Of a DNA stretch of 64,000 nt, positions 50,699-61,706 are shown in pieces. The position numbers were made by a program, and so were the translations under genes. This DNA comes from Salipiger mangrovisoli (GTDB taxonomy: Bacteria > Pseudomonadota > Alphaproteobacteria > Rhodobacterales > Rhodobacteraceae), in contig NZ_JADFFK010000005.1 in assembly GCF_015223355.1 (NCBI RefSeq), positions 62,001-126,000 of the forward strand, given 5' to 3'. The first letter of the stretch is position 1. Every line of letters begins with the position of its first letter. The notes under the pieces were generated by a model. That model worked only from the letters and a program-made list of their open reading frames with translations, was not told where the DNA came from and did no database searches.

Positions 50699-51934
50699 AT
50701 GACGTCACTGCAAACGGCCGCGGCCGTGCGCGCGGAGCACTTGCGCGCGGAAACTCCGCCGGACGGATCGGGTGCGGCGCGCAGCGCTGCCTTCGCCCGC
50801 ATTTCGGCGCGGCTCGCCGAAGAGGTCGAGATCGGCTCGGCGCTGAGGGTCATCGCGCCCGAGATCGCCGAGGTCCTGCCCTTCAGCCATGTCGATATCT
50901 GCCTGCACGACACGCCCGGCTGGGTGGTCAGCTTCGAGGCCGGGATCGAGACCCGCTGGTCGCAACGCCGCACCCGCGTGCAATATTCCCCCGTGCGCGA
51001 CGTGCTGCAGGGGCGCAGCCCTGCCATGCTCTCGGCCAATGCCATGGAGGATCCGCAGCAGACCTTCCCCGGGGCCTGCTGCGAGCCGATCCTCAACCAC
51101 CGCCTGCGCGCCCGGATCACCGTGCCGTTGCGCGTCATGGGCAAGGTCACCGGTACGCTCAATTTCTCGCATGGCACCGAAGGGTTCTACGGCCCCGGGC
51201 AGGTACCTCTGGCGCAGGCGCTTGCCGATCTGCTCGCGCCGTGGTTCCACGCGCTGCACGGCGCGGCGCGCGCCACCCAGGCGGCGCAGCTGCGCGCCCG
51301 CGCGCAGGAACAGGCCGAGGGGCTGCGTCAGGGCGCGCTCGAGCTGACCCAGACGCTCGAGCAGGAGCGCCAGCGCATCGGCATGGACCTGCACGACCAG
51401 ACGCTCGCCGATCTCACCCGCATCCTGCGCGAGCTGACGGGCGACGCGCCCCTCGACCGCGACCTGCTGGCCGAGCGTGTCACCGACACCATCGACGACC
51501 TGCGCGCGCTGATCGACACCGCTGTGCCGACCCTGCTCGACCTCTTCGGCTTTGCCCATGCTGTGCGCGTGCACCTCGAGCGCGCCGTGGGTTCAGAGTC
51601 GGTCGAAGTGGACGTCGAGGACGAGACCGAGGGGGCACCGGACCGGCTTGGCGCCACCGAGCGCACCGCGCTCTTCCGCATCACGCAGGAGGCGATCAAC
51701 AACGCAGCCCGCCATGCCGGGGCGCACCGGATCCTCGTGACCGTCAGCTCCGAGCCGCAGGACCGCCTGCGCATCACCATCAGCGACGACGGCATCGGCA
51801 TCGGCCCCGAGGTGGGGCGTCGCTCGGGCCTTTCGCACCTGCGTACCCGCGCCCATCTGATCGGCGCCGACCTTGAAATCGTGGCCGACGCCGGCACCCG
51901 CGTCACCGTCACCCTGCCGGAGTTCCCCGCATGA
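50699..51934 (+). CDS. Cytoplasmic sensor histidine kinase, GAF plus HisKA_3/HATPase
   Basis: A 411-residue kinase without membrane segments. Residues about 35-200 form a GAF-like domain (VDICLHDTPGW, RARITVPLRVMGKVTGTLNF); the HisKA_3 dimerisation box has ERQRIGMDLHDQTLADLTR with H232; the ATPase has NNAARHAGAH (N box), DDGIGIG (G1) and RSGLSHLRTRA (G2). The ATG at 50699 follows GGGGAGG. It overlaps the response regulator by 4 bases. Divergence from the sugar ABC operon suggests that it controls it (inference). Confidence 0.92.
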   Translation: MTSLQTAAAVRAEHLRAETPPDGSGAARSAAFARISARLAEEVEIGSALRVIAPEIAEVLPFSHVDICLHDTPGWVVSFEAGIETRWSQRRTRVQYSPVRDVLQGRSPAMLSANAMEDPQQTFPGACCEPILNHRLRARITVPLRVMGKVTGTLNFSHGTEGFYGPGQVPLAQALADLLAPWFHALHGAARATQAAQLRARAQEQAEGLRQGALELTQTLEQERQRIGMDLHDQTLADLTRILRELTGDAPLDRDLLAERVTDTIDDLRALIDTAVPTLLDLFGFAHAVRVHLERAVGSESVEVDVEDETEGAPDRLGATERTALFRITQEAINNAARHAGAHRILVTVSSEPQDRLRITISDDGIGIGPEVGRRSGLSHLRTRAHLIGADLEIVADAGTRVTVTLPEFPA

Positions 51935-52656
51935 AAGTCCTTCTCGTCGAAGACGACCAGTTCCACGCCTCCTACCTTCAGGACGCGCTTGCCGAGGCGC
52001 TCCCCGAGGTCACCGAGATGCTGCACGCCACCGACGGTGCCGCCGGCGAGGCCGAGGCCCGCGACGCGCGTATCGAGGCGGTGGTGATGGACCTGCAGAT
52101 GGACGGCCGCAACGGCATCGAGGCCGCCCGCGCGATCTGGGCCGAGCGGCCGGGCACGCGCATTCTCTTCTGGTCGAACTACTCGGACGAGGCCTACCTG
52201 CGCGGCATCTCGCGCATCGTGCCCGAGGACAGCGCCTATGGCTACGTGCTGAAGACCGCCACCCGCGAGCGGCTGAAGCTGGCGCTGCGCGCGGTGCTGC
52301 TGGAAGGCCAGATCATGGTCGACCGCGAGATCCACCGCCTGCAACGCCGCAGCGCAAGCCCGCGCAATGCGCTCGACGACAGCGAATACGCGGTGCTGCT
52401 GGATCTGGCACTGGGGCTGCAGGACAAGCTGATCGCAGAGCGCCGCGGCATGTCGCTGCGCACGGTGCAGAACCGCCTGCTGTCGCTCTACGACAAGCTG
52501 GGCGTCGATGGCGAGGACGTCGGCCCGGCGCTCAACAAGCGTGTGAAGGCGCTGTCGCGGGCCTTTACCACGCGCACGCTCAACGTCGAGACGCTGGAAA
52601 GCGCGCAGCGGGACTACGAGCGCTGGCTGGCAGGACGGGCTAGATCGGTGCACTAG
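51931..52656 (+). CDS. Response regulator with LuxR-like DNA-binding domain
   Basis: A 241-residue regulator. The receiver domain has the acidic pair EDD at residues 7-9, phosphoacceptor D54 in VVMDLQMDG, and K in YVLKTATRE. Residues about 145-200 hold an HTH-like region (LALGLQDKLIAERRGMSLRT, then VQNRLLSLYDKLGV) resembling a LuxR/NarL output domain, but shorter on the usual motif. The C-terminal 40 residues are an extension. It is the partner of the upstream kinase. Confidence 0.88.
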   Translation: MKVLLVEDDQFHASYLQDALAEALPEVTEMLHATDGAAGEAEARDARIEAVVMDLQMDGRNGIEAARAIWAERPGTRILFWSNYSDEAYLRGISRIVPEDSAYGYVLKTATRERLKLALRAVLLEGQIMVDREIHRLQRRSASPRNALDDSEYAVLLDLALGLQDKLIAERRGMSLRTVQNRLLSLYDKLGVDGEDVGPALNKRVKALSRAFTTRTLNVETLESAQRDYERWLAGRARSVH

Positions 52657-52789
52657 GGGCGCCGGGCGTCCGGCCCGTCTTGCGCCAAGCTGACCACGCA
52701 AGGATCGGCCGCCGCTCACGCGGCCCCTTGGCGCAGCCGCGCGGCGGGGCTAAACCGGCCTTCCCGAAGACCCAGAGGAGGCCGCAGCC

Positions 52790-55153
<2,364 letters not shown>

Positions 55154-55617
55154 GCCCGAAGGCAGGCACGGGGCCCGTTCCGCTCGGGCACCGCGCCTGC
55201 CGGTGGCCGCGCCCGGCCGGCAAGACAGCTCCCCCAGCTCCCCCGTCCCGGCCGCGACGCGGGCCGCGCTTTTCTGCCGGCCACCGGGACAACGGCACTC
55301 CGCCCCTTGCCGGTCGCCTGCCGGTGCCTGCCGGCCCAAGTGGCGGCCGCGCAGCGGTTCACCGGACATCTAGGGTGCCGCGTCCGGCGCTGCCGAACGC
55401 CCCCAGGGACCGCCCGGCCCCAGCCGGGTTTTCTTCTAGGCAAAACTATCCTGGGGGAGGCCGCGCAGCGGCCGGGGGCAAAGCCCCCACTGCAGGTTTC
55501 AGGTCCGCGCCCGCGCCCGGCCTTCTGCGATCCGCCCGAGACCGCGCCGGCTTGACTTGTGCCGCCCAAGCGGCGCATGGGGGCCGCAACCAGCCCTCTC
55601 CGGAAAGCCCGCCGACC
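55154..55617. other. 464-bp GC-rich intergenic region with inverted repeats
   Basis: No gene is seen. CCGGTGGC-type and GCCACCGG-type segments near 55200 and 55280 are complementary and could fold together; CGCGCTTTTC near 55265 gives a short U run after GC-rich sequence that may terminate tex. A palindromic repeat copy is at 55459-55488. The last 40 bases hold the ribosome site of the methyltransferase gene. Confidence 0.5.
55459..55488. repeat. Intergenic palindromic repeat, second copy, two hairpins
   Basis: GGCCGC/GCGGCC (55459-55464, 55468-55473) is followed directly by GGGGGC/GCCCCC (55474-55479, 55483-55488). Read on the minus strand, it continues into CCCCCAGGATAGTTTTGCC, matching the layout of the 22541-22588 copy (GC hairpin, then CCCCC and a TTT-containing tail). 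Confidence 0.55.
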
Positions 55618-56286
55618 GTGTCCACCAACCCCTACGACCTCGCCGGCTTCTACGAGACCGCCATCGCCGAAGGGCGGCACCGCGCCATCGTCGGCGGCCG
55701 CTGGGACGAAACCGGGCGGATCGAGATGTCGATCCTGCGCGATGCCGGCCTGCTGCCGCACCATCACCTGCTCGACATCGGTGCCGGCGCGCTGCGCCTC
55801 GGCTGCAAGGCGGTGCCCTATCTCGATCCCGGACACTACTGGGCCACGGACGCCTCGCGCGCGATCCTGCTCGCGGGCCACAGGGCAGAGCTCGAGGACC
55901 CTTCCCGTCTCGATCCCGCGCAGCTGATCGGGGATGCGGGATTCGACTTCCCCGGTGTGCCCGACCGCATCACCCATGCCATCGCCTTCGCGGTCTTCCC
56001 GCATCTGCACATGGCGCACCTGCGCCGCGCGCTGACCAACCTCCGCCGGTTCGAGCGGCTGGAGCGTTTTCTCTTCACTGTCTTCCTTGCTCCCGATCCG
56101 GTCACCGCCACGCGTCCCTACCGCCAGCCCGACGGCGTGGTCACCCACGACACGCGCGCGCCCTATCACATCCTCGCCGAGGACGTGTTGCACCTGGCGC
56201 AGGGCACCGGTTGGTCGGTCACCCGCGAGTCGGTCATGCTGCCCCGCGGTCAGGTGCTCTTCATCGCGCAACCGCTTCGGGACTGA
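55618..56286 (+). CDS. Class I SAM-dependent methyltransferase
   Basis: A 222-residue protein with a Rossmann SAM motif LLDIGAGALRLGCKAVPYL at about residues 48-65 and an acidic position in YWATDASRAIL. HAIAFAVFPHLHMAHLRRAL resembles the post-motif region of such enzymes. The start is a GTG at 55618 after GGAAAG; the reading extends upstream only through repeat sequence. Substrate unknown. It is convergent with the M20 amidohydrolase gene 33 bases away. Confidence 0.75.
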   Translation: MSTNPYDLAGFYETAIAEGRHRAIVGGRWDETGRIEMSILRDAGLLPHHHLLDIGAGALRLGCKAVPYLDPGHYWATDASRAILLAGHRAELEDPSRLDPAQLIGDAGFDFPGVPDRITHAIAFAVFPHLHMAHLRRALTNLRRFERLERFLFTVFLAPDPVTATRPYRQPDGVVTHDTRAPYHILAEDVLHLAQGTGWSVTRESVMLPRGQVLFIAQPLRD

Positions 56287-56319
56287 CCCAAAGCGGTGCA
56301 CGCGGTCAGGGCACCCTGA

Positions 56320-57489
56320 TCAGGCCGCCAGCTCGCGCGAGACCAGTTCGATCCAGTAGCGCATGCCGGGAAGGATCGCCGCGTCATTGAAGTCATAGGC
56401 GGCATTGTGCAGTTCGGCGCTGTCACCATTTCCGTACCAGACGATGGCACCGGGGCGTTTCTCGAGCATGTAGGAAAAATCCTCCGAGCCCATTGTCCGA
56501 TCACAGGCGTCGTCGACATTGCCCGCGCCCACCACCGCCGCGGCGGCGGCCAGCGCGACCGCGGTTTTGGCCGGATCATTGGCCGTGACCGGGTAGCCCG
56601 GCCGCCAGTCGAGCGCGACCTCGCAGCCGAACTGCTCGGCCCCGGCGGTGAGGATGCGCCGCAGGTGGCCCTCGATCTCGGCGCGGGTGGCCCTGTTCAT
56701 CGTCCGGATCGTGCCGCCGAAGGTGGCGGTATCGGGGATCACGTTGAGCGCCCGAGCCGAACCCGCGTCGAGATGGGTGATCGAGACGACCACCTGATCG
56801 AACGGGTCCGAGAAGCGCGACACCAGCGTCTGCGCCGAGGAGATGAGATGCGCCGCGGCGACCACCGGATCGATCGACATGGTCGGCGCGGAGGCATGGC
56901 CGCCGCGGCCGGTCACCGTCACCATGAAGCGATCGCCGCCGGCCATCAGAGCGCCGGGCCGCGTGGCGAACTGGCCGACGGGCAGGCCGGGCTTGTTGTG
57001 CATGGCGAAGACGCTGTCGATACCGAACCGCTCGAGCATCCCCTCCTCGATCATCCTGCGTGCGCCCGCGCCGCCCTCTTCGGCGGGCTGGAAGATCAGC
57101 GCCACGGTGCCGGCGAAATCGCGGGTCCGGCAGAGGTACTGCGCGGCGGCGAGCAGCGTCGCGCTGTGCCCGTCGTGGCCGCAGGCATGCATCATGCCCG
57201 GCACCTTCGAGGCGTGGGGAAGGTTGGTCTTCTCGTCCATCGGCAGCGCGTCCATATCGGCGCGCAGGCCGATCACCGGACCGGCCCCCTTGCTGCCCCG
57301 GATCAACGCCACGATGCCGGTCCTGGCGATGCCGGTCTCGATCTCGTCGACGCCGAAGCCCCTCAGCTTCTCTTCGACAAAGGCGGCGGTTCTATGCAGG
57401 TCGTAAAGCAGTTCGGGCTGTTCGTGCAGGCTCCGCCGCCAGGTTTTCGCGTCATCCGCGATGCGAGCCATGTCTTCTGCGTGGGTCAC
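56320..57489 (-). CDS. M20 family amidohydrolase (hippurate hydrolase/aminoacylase-like)
   Basis: A 389-residue zinc-dependent amidohydrolase. Motifs GLRADMDALPM, MHACGHDGH, PAEEGGAGAR and GSEDFSYML hold the metal and catalytic residues of the AbgB/HipO/IAA-amino acid hydrolase group. It removes an acyl group from N-acyl amino acids in the cytoplasm. The start is a GTG at 57489 after AGGAG; the longer reading upstream has no site. It follows the FAD oxidoreductase gene by 140 bases in the same direction. Confidence 0.9.
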   Translation of the reverse strand: MTHAEDMARIADDAKTWRRSLHEQPELLYDLHRTAAFVEEKLRGFGVDEIETGIARTGIVALIRGSKGAGPVIGLRADMDALPMDEKTNLPHASKVPGMMHACGHDGHSATLLAAAQYLCRTRDFAGTVALIFQPAEEGGAGARRMIEEGMLERFGIDSVFAMHNKPGLPVGQFATRPGALMAGGDRFMVTVTGRGGHASAPTMSIDPVVAAAHLISSAQTLVSRFSDPFDQVVVSITHLDAGSARALNVIPDTATFGGTIRTMNRATRAEIEGHLRRILTAGAEQFGCEVALDWRPGYPVTANDPAKTAVALAAAAAVVGAGNVDDACDRTMGSEDFSYMLEKRPGAIVWYGNGDSAELHNAAYDFNDAAILPGMRYWIELVSRELAA

Positions 57490-57629
57490 GCGGGTCTCTC
57501 CTGTTGTTCCGATCCGGCCGCAGCCCTGCGCGGCATCGCGGCGCGCGTCGCAACGGTCCCGAGCCGCTCTCTCAAGTCCGCGCTGGATGTTGGGCACGGT
57601 TGCAGAAACCGCGGACAAGGCCAAGCGGT

Positions 57630-58682
57630 TCAGAGGGAATCTTCGACCCGGAAGCCCTCGGGGATGGCATCGCGGCCGTCCAGCAGCAAGTCGGCCATGA
57701 CCTCTGCCACCTTGGGCCCCATGCCGAAGCCGATCTTGAAACCGCCGTTGGCGATGAAATGCCCCGCGCGGCCCGGCCAGGCCCCCAGCATCGGCGCGCG
57801 GCTGCGCGCCCGCGGGCGCACCCCGGCCCAACGTTCGATCACCTCGGCGCCATGCAGCGCGGGCACCGCCAGGGACGCGCGGGCAATGAGCTCCTCGCAT
57901 TGCGCATCAGTTGCGGCCGGATCGTCGTACTCGCGCTCCGAGGTCGAGCCGATCGCCACGGTCCCATCGGCGTGAGGCACGACGTGCAGCCCCTCGGCAT
58001 AGATCTGCGGCACCTCGCCCGCGACGAAGCGCAGGCTGACCGATTGCCCCTTCACCCCGGTCCCGACGGGCTTGCCGAGCGCGGCCGACAGATCCTGAAG
58101 CCCGCGCCAGCCCGCGGCCCAGACCACCTGCCCCGCATCCCCGGCTTCGGGCAGCACCTCGATCCCGCGCACCGCCAGCGCCGCGACCAGAGCCGCGCAG
58201 GCCCGGCGCGGGTTCATCCGGGCGGTGAGCGTGTCGTGCACCAGCAGACCCGAAGGCGTGATCGGCGCCCAGGGCCCGGCCTCGGCTGCCGGGATCACCT
58301 CCCAGACGGCCTTGTCGCCCCAGAGCTCGCGCGCGGTGAGCACGCGCCCACGCGCCAGCTCCACCGCCTTGTCGTCCGCCAGGGGCTGCAGGCGGCCAAG
58401 CCGCCCGTAGCCCGCCGAGACCCCGCCCGTGGCCTCGACCGCGGCCCAGAATTCCGCCGCCATCAGCAGGCTTTCGAGCTGGAATGCCTTCTTGGGGTTC
58501 CAGTTCTCGGGCACATGCGGGGCCAATGCACCCACCTGTCCTCCGCTCGATCCCGAGCCCGCGCCGAATGGGTCCACAACCTGCACCCTGGCACCGCGCC
58601 GCGCGCAGGCCCAGGCGATCGACAGGCCGAAAATGCCCGCCCCGCGCACCGTCACATCCACGCTGTTCTGCCTGCTTGCCAT
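57630..58682 (-). CDS. FAD-dependent oxidoreductase, MnmC oxidase-domain-like
   Basis: A 350-residue DadA/GlyOx superfamily protein. It has the FAD Rossmann motif VRGAGIFGLSIAWACARRGA near the N-terminus, GSGSSGGQVGALAPHVPENW resembling the MnmC oxidase loop, and a C-terminal GHFIANGGFKIGFGMGPK stretch. It is divergent from mnmD (58734), 51 bases apart. In E. coli the two activities are fused in MnmC, which finishes mnm5U34 in tRNA, so this protein may be the split oxidase half; a D-amino-acid oxidase is the alternative. Confidence 0.75.
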   Translation of the reverse strand: MASRQNSVDVTVRGAGIFGLSIAWACARRGARVQVVDPFGAGSGSSGGQVGALAPHVPENWNPKKAFQLESLLMAAEFWAAVEATGGVSAGYGRLGRLQPLADDKAVELARGRVLTARELWGDKAVWEVIPAAEAGPWAPITPSGLLVHDTLTARMNPRRACAALVAALAVRGIEVLPEAGDAGQVVWAAGWRGLQDLSAALGKPVGTGVKGQSVSLRFVAGEVPQIYAEGLHVVPHADGTVAIGSTSEREYDDPAATDAQCEELIARASLAVPALHGAEVIERWAGVRPRARSRAPMLGAWPGRAGHFIANGGFKIGFGMGPKVAEVMADLLLDGRDAIPEGFRVEDSL

Positions 58683-58733
58683 TCCGCCGACTCCGCTTCA
58701 TGTAGGATCACAGTTCTAGGACAGGACCGCAGA

Positions 58734-59402
58734 ATGAGCCAGCCCGACACCCCGGAGTGGCGCGACGGAGACGTTCCCGTTTCCCCACGCTTCGACGACC
58801 CGTACTACTCGCTGGAGAACGGCCTGTCCGAGACCCGCCACACGTTTCACGCGGGCAACCAGCTGCCCGAGCGCCTGCGCGACGGCTTCCACGTCGCGGA
58901 GCTGGGATTCGGCACCGGGCTGAACCTGCTGGCAACGCTGGCGTTGTGGCGCACGGCCGGGATCCCCGGACGGCTGCGCTTCACCACCTTCGAGGCCTTC
59001 CCGCTGGCGGCCGGAGACATGCTGCGGGCGCAGGCCGCCTTTCCCGAGCTGTCGCAGATCGCCGCCGAACTCGCCCCCTTCTGGCGGGCGAATGCGCGCG
59101 AGATCACCCTGCCGGACCTGACGTTCACCATGGTCGAGGGGGACGCGCGCCAGACGCTTGCTGCCTGGGACCAGCAGGCTGACGCCTGGTTCCTCGACGG
59201 CTTTTCCCCGGCGAAGAATCCCGAGCTCTGGGGACCAGAGCTGATGCGTGAGGTCGCCCGCCACACCGTGCCGGGTGGCAGCGCCGCAACCTACACCGCC
59301 GCGGGCCACGTGCGCCGCGCGCTGGCCGAAGCCGGGTTCGAGGTCGAACGCCGCCCCGGTCACGGACGCAAACGCCACATGACCGTGGCCAGGAAACCCT
59401 GA
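58734..59402 (+). CDS. mnmD: tRNA 5-methylaminomethyl-2-thiouridine-34 methyltransferase MnmD
   Basis: A 222-residue methyltransferase. It shows RFDDPYYSLENGLSETRHTF, the SAM motif VAELGFGTGLNLLATLALW and the family-specific DAWFLDGFSPAKNPELWGPE. It is the MnmC N-terminal half as a stand-alone protein, methylating nm5U to mnm5U at the tRNA wobble position. Its stop overlaps the DMT transporter ATG by one base. The FAD oxidoreductase divergent to it is the likely partner. Confidence 0.92.
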   Translation: MSQPDTPEWRDGDVPVSPRFDDPYYSLENGLSETRHTFHAGNQLPERLRDGFHVAELGFGTGLNLLATLALWRTAGIPGRLRFTTFEAFPLAAGDMLRAQAAFPELSQIAAELAPFWRANAREITLPDLTFTMVEGDARQTLAAWDQQADAWFLDGFSPAKNPELWGPELMREVARHTVPGGSAATYTAAGHVRRALAEAGFEVERRPGHGRKRHMTVARKP

Positions 59403-60274
59403 TGGCACAGCAGAACACGCGCCTCGGCATCTGGCTGATGGTGCTCACAACCCTGATTTTCTCGGTGCAGGACGGGCTGTCGCGGCACCTGTCCGAGGCC
59501 ACCAACGTCTATATGGTGACGATGGTGCGCTACTGGTTCTTCGCCGCCTTCGTGATCACGCTGGCGGCGCGCAGCAAGGGCGGCCTGCGCGGTGCGGTCA
59601 AGAGCGGCCAGCCCGTGCTCCAGACGATCCGAGGGGTGCTGCTGGTGGTCGAGATCTGCGTGATGGTCTCGGCCTTCGTCTACCTCGGCCTCGTCGAAAG
59701 CCACGCGGTCTTTGCCTGCTACCCGCTGCTCATCGCGGCGCTCTCGGGGCCGGTGCTGGGCGAGAAGGTCGGCTGGCGACGCTGGACCGCGATCGGCATC
59801 GGATTTGTCGGCATCGTCATCATCCTCCAGCCGTCGGGCGGGGTGTTCTCGCCGCTCGCGGCGATCCCGCTGCTGGCGGCGCTGATGTTTGCGCTCTACG
59901 GCCTGCTGACGCGCCGCGTTGCCCGCACCGACAGCGCCGCGACCTCGTTCTTCTGGACCGGCGTTGTCGGGGTGATCACCGCCACGCTGATCGGCATGTG
60001 GTTCTGGCAGCCGATGGACGCGCCGGACTGGGCGATGATGGCGCTGCTCTGCCTGACCGGTGCCACCGGCCACTACACGCTGATCAAGTGTTACGAGGTG
60101 GCCGAGGCTTCTGCCGTGCAGCCTTTCGCCTACCTTCAGCTGGTCTTCGCCTCGGCTCTCGGTCTCATCGTCTTCAACGAGTCTCTGCGACCCAACGTGG
60201 TGATCGGCGGCGCGATCATCGTCTGTGCCGGCATCTTCACCCTGCTTCGGGCCCGCAAGGCCGAGCAACGCTGA
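59402..60274 (+). CDS. DMT superfamily transporter (EamA domain)
   Basis: A 290-residue membrane protein with ten hydrophobic segments and two EamA repeats. LVESHAVFACYPLLIAALSG and VAEASAVQPFAYLQLVFASA are the paired conserved stretches ahead of helices 4 and 9. It exports or imports a small metabolite across the inner membrane. It is coupled to mnmD by a TGATG overlap. A 10-base tandem duplication covers its stop codon. Confidence 0.9.
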   Translation: MAQQNTRLGIWLMVLTTLIFSVQDGLSRHLSEATNVYMVTMVRYWFFAAFVITLAARSKGGLRGAVKSGQPVLQTIRGVLLVVEICVMVSAFVYLGLVESHAVFACYPLLIAALSGPVLGEKVGWRRWTAIGIGFVGIVIILQPSGGVFSPLAAIPLLAALMFALYGLLTRRVARTDSAATSFFWTGVVGVITATLIGMWFWQPMDAPDWAMMALLCLTGATGHYTLIKCYEVAEASAVQPFAYLQLVFASALGLIVFNESLRPNVVIGGAIIVCAGIFTLLRARKAEQR

Positions 60275-60308
60275 GCAACGCTGAGGCGACCCGGCCGCGC
60301 GCAGGCGA

Positions 60309-61676
60309 TCAGGCCAGCTCGGGCACCGTCTCGCCACGGGCGATCCTCAGCGTCTCGTAGGACGGCGGGCGGATGTCCAGCACCTGCCCCTCGCGCACCA
60401 GAAGCCGGTCCGATTGCGGTCGGGCGATGAGCTGGTCGAGGCTCCAGGCCTCCAGCACCATGAAATCGGCGCGTCGCCCGGCGCCGAGGCTGCCCGCCCC
60501 GAACCCGCAGATCGCCGCCGGGGCCGTGCCGGCCAGCCCCGCGCTGTCGCCGAACGGGTGGTCGAGGTGACAGATCCGCACCGCCTCGCGCCAGGTGTCG
60601 AGCATGTCGTGATCGCCATAGGCGTAGAAGGGATCGCGGCAATTGTCCCCGGCCACGGCCACACGCACCCCGGCGGCGCGCAGCTCGTGGATCGGCATCA
60701 CCCCGCGCCAGCGCGGCGTGCGGCCCGGAACCCGGTCCTGCAGGTACATGTTGACCGTCGGGAGGGTGATCAGCGAGAGCCCCGCCTCCTTCACCAGCGC
60801 GATGGTGGCATCCATCTCGGCCTCGGGCAGCCGCGCCAGCGAGCAGCAATGGCCGCAGGTCACGCGCCCCTCGTAGCCGTGGCGGAGCGTGGCGCGGGCG
60901 ACATGCGGCAGGGCATCCGCCTCGGCGGCCTCGTCCACGTGCAGGTCGAGATCGAGATCGCGTTCTTTGGCCAAGGTGAAGACCCGGTCGAGCAGCCCGT
61001 CGATATCGTCGAGCGAGCCGTGGGTGCCGCCCGAGGCACGGGTGACCCCGCCGAGCAGCCCGCCATGTCCGGCCACGATGTCGGCAAGGCGAACCGCGTA
61101 ATCCGTCCCCCAGGCGTCGAAGGGCACCAGCGCCGAGGCCTGCAGCGCAATGCGTCCCTTCCAGGTCTCGCGGATTTCGGCAAACGCGCCCCAGACGGTT
61201 TCGCCCTGCCCCTCGTGGCTGTCGAGATGGGTGCGGATCGCGGCAACGCCATGCGCCTCGGCACAGGACAGGCCGAAATCCATCCGGTGGATCAGGTCGT
61301 CATGCCGCCAGTGGGCGATGCGGTCGCGCGTGGTGGCTTCGCGCGCACCGGGATGGGTGCCGCCCGAGGCGGGGGCGCGGCCCATCACGTGACCCTTGTC
61401 GAGATGGGTGTGCGCGTCGACCAGCATCGGCCAGACATGGCGTCCGCCGAGCGAGAGGCGCGGCGCCTCCGTGGCAAGGCCGCCCGGCGCGGCGATCGCG
61501 GCGATGCGCCGGTCACGGAGCAGCAGCTCGACCGCCGCGGTTCCGTCGCCATCCAGCGGGGCACCGGCGGGCGCGCCCTCGGTCAGCAAAGCGGCAGGGC
61601 AGCGCAGATCGGTGAGCAGCAGGTCTCCGCCTGCCGCGAGCGCCTCGGTGAGGCGGCGGTGCATGGGGTTGGTCAT
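60309..61676 (-). CDS. Cytosine deaminase-like amidohydrolase
   Basis: A 455-residue metal-dependent hydrolase of the CodA group. HTHLDKGHVMG carries the HxH metal ligands, DLHVDEAAEAD the substrate/metal region, VTCGHCCSL a histidine ligand, and VAGDNCRDPFYAYGDHDM the aspartate ligand and the typical DNCRDPFYP-like loop. It deaminates a pyrimidine or related heterocycle in the cytoplasm. It is downstream of a LysR gene and near a 2OG oxygenase and an ABC permease, forming a probable nucleobase-use locus. Confidence 0.88.
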   Translation of the reverse strand: MTNPMHRRLTEALAAGGDLLLTDLRCPAALLTEGAPAGAPLDGDGTAAVELLLRDRRIAAIAAPGGLATEAPRLSLGGRHVWPMLVDAHTHLDKGHVMGRAPASGGTHPGAREATTRDRIAHWRHDDLIHRMDFGLSCAEAHGVAAIRTHLDSHEGQGETVWGAFAEIRETWKGRIALQASALVPFDAWGTDYAVRLADIVAGHGGLLGGVTRASGGTHGSLDDIDGLLDRVFTLAKERDLDLDLHVDEAAEADALPHVARATLRHGYEGRVTCGHCCSLARLPEAEMDATIALVKEAGLSLITLPTVNMYLQDRVPGRTPRWRGVMPIHELRAAGVRVAVAGDNCRDPFYAYGDHDMLDTWREAVRICHLDHPFGDSAGLAGTAPAAICGFGAGSLGAGRRADFMVLEAWSLDQLIARPQSDRLLVREGQVLDIRPPSYETLRIARGETVPELA

Positions 61677-61706
61677 CAGTAATCTTTCCGTATCTGCTCC
61701 GAAGGC

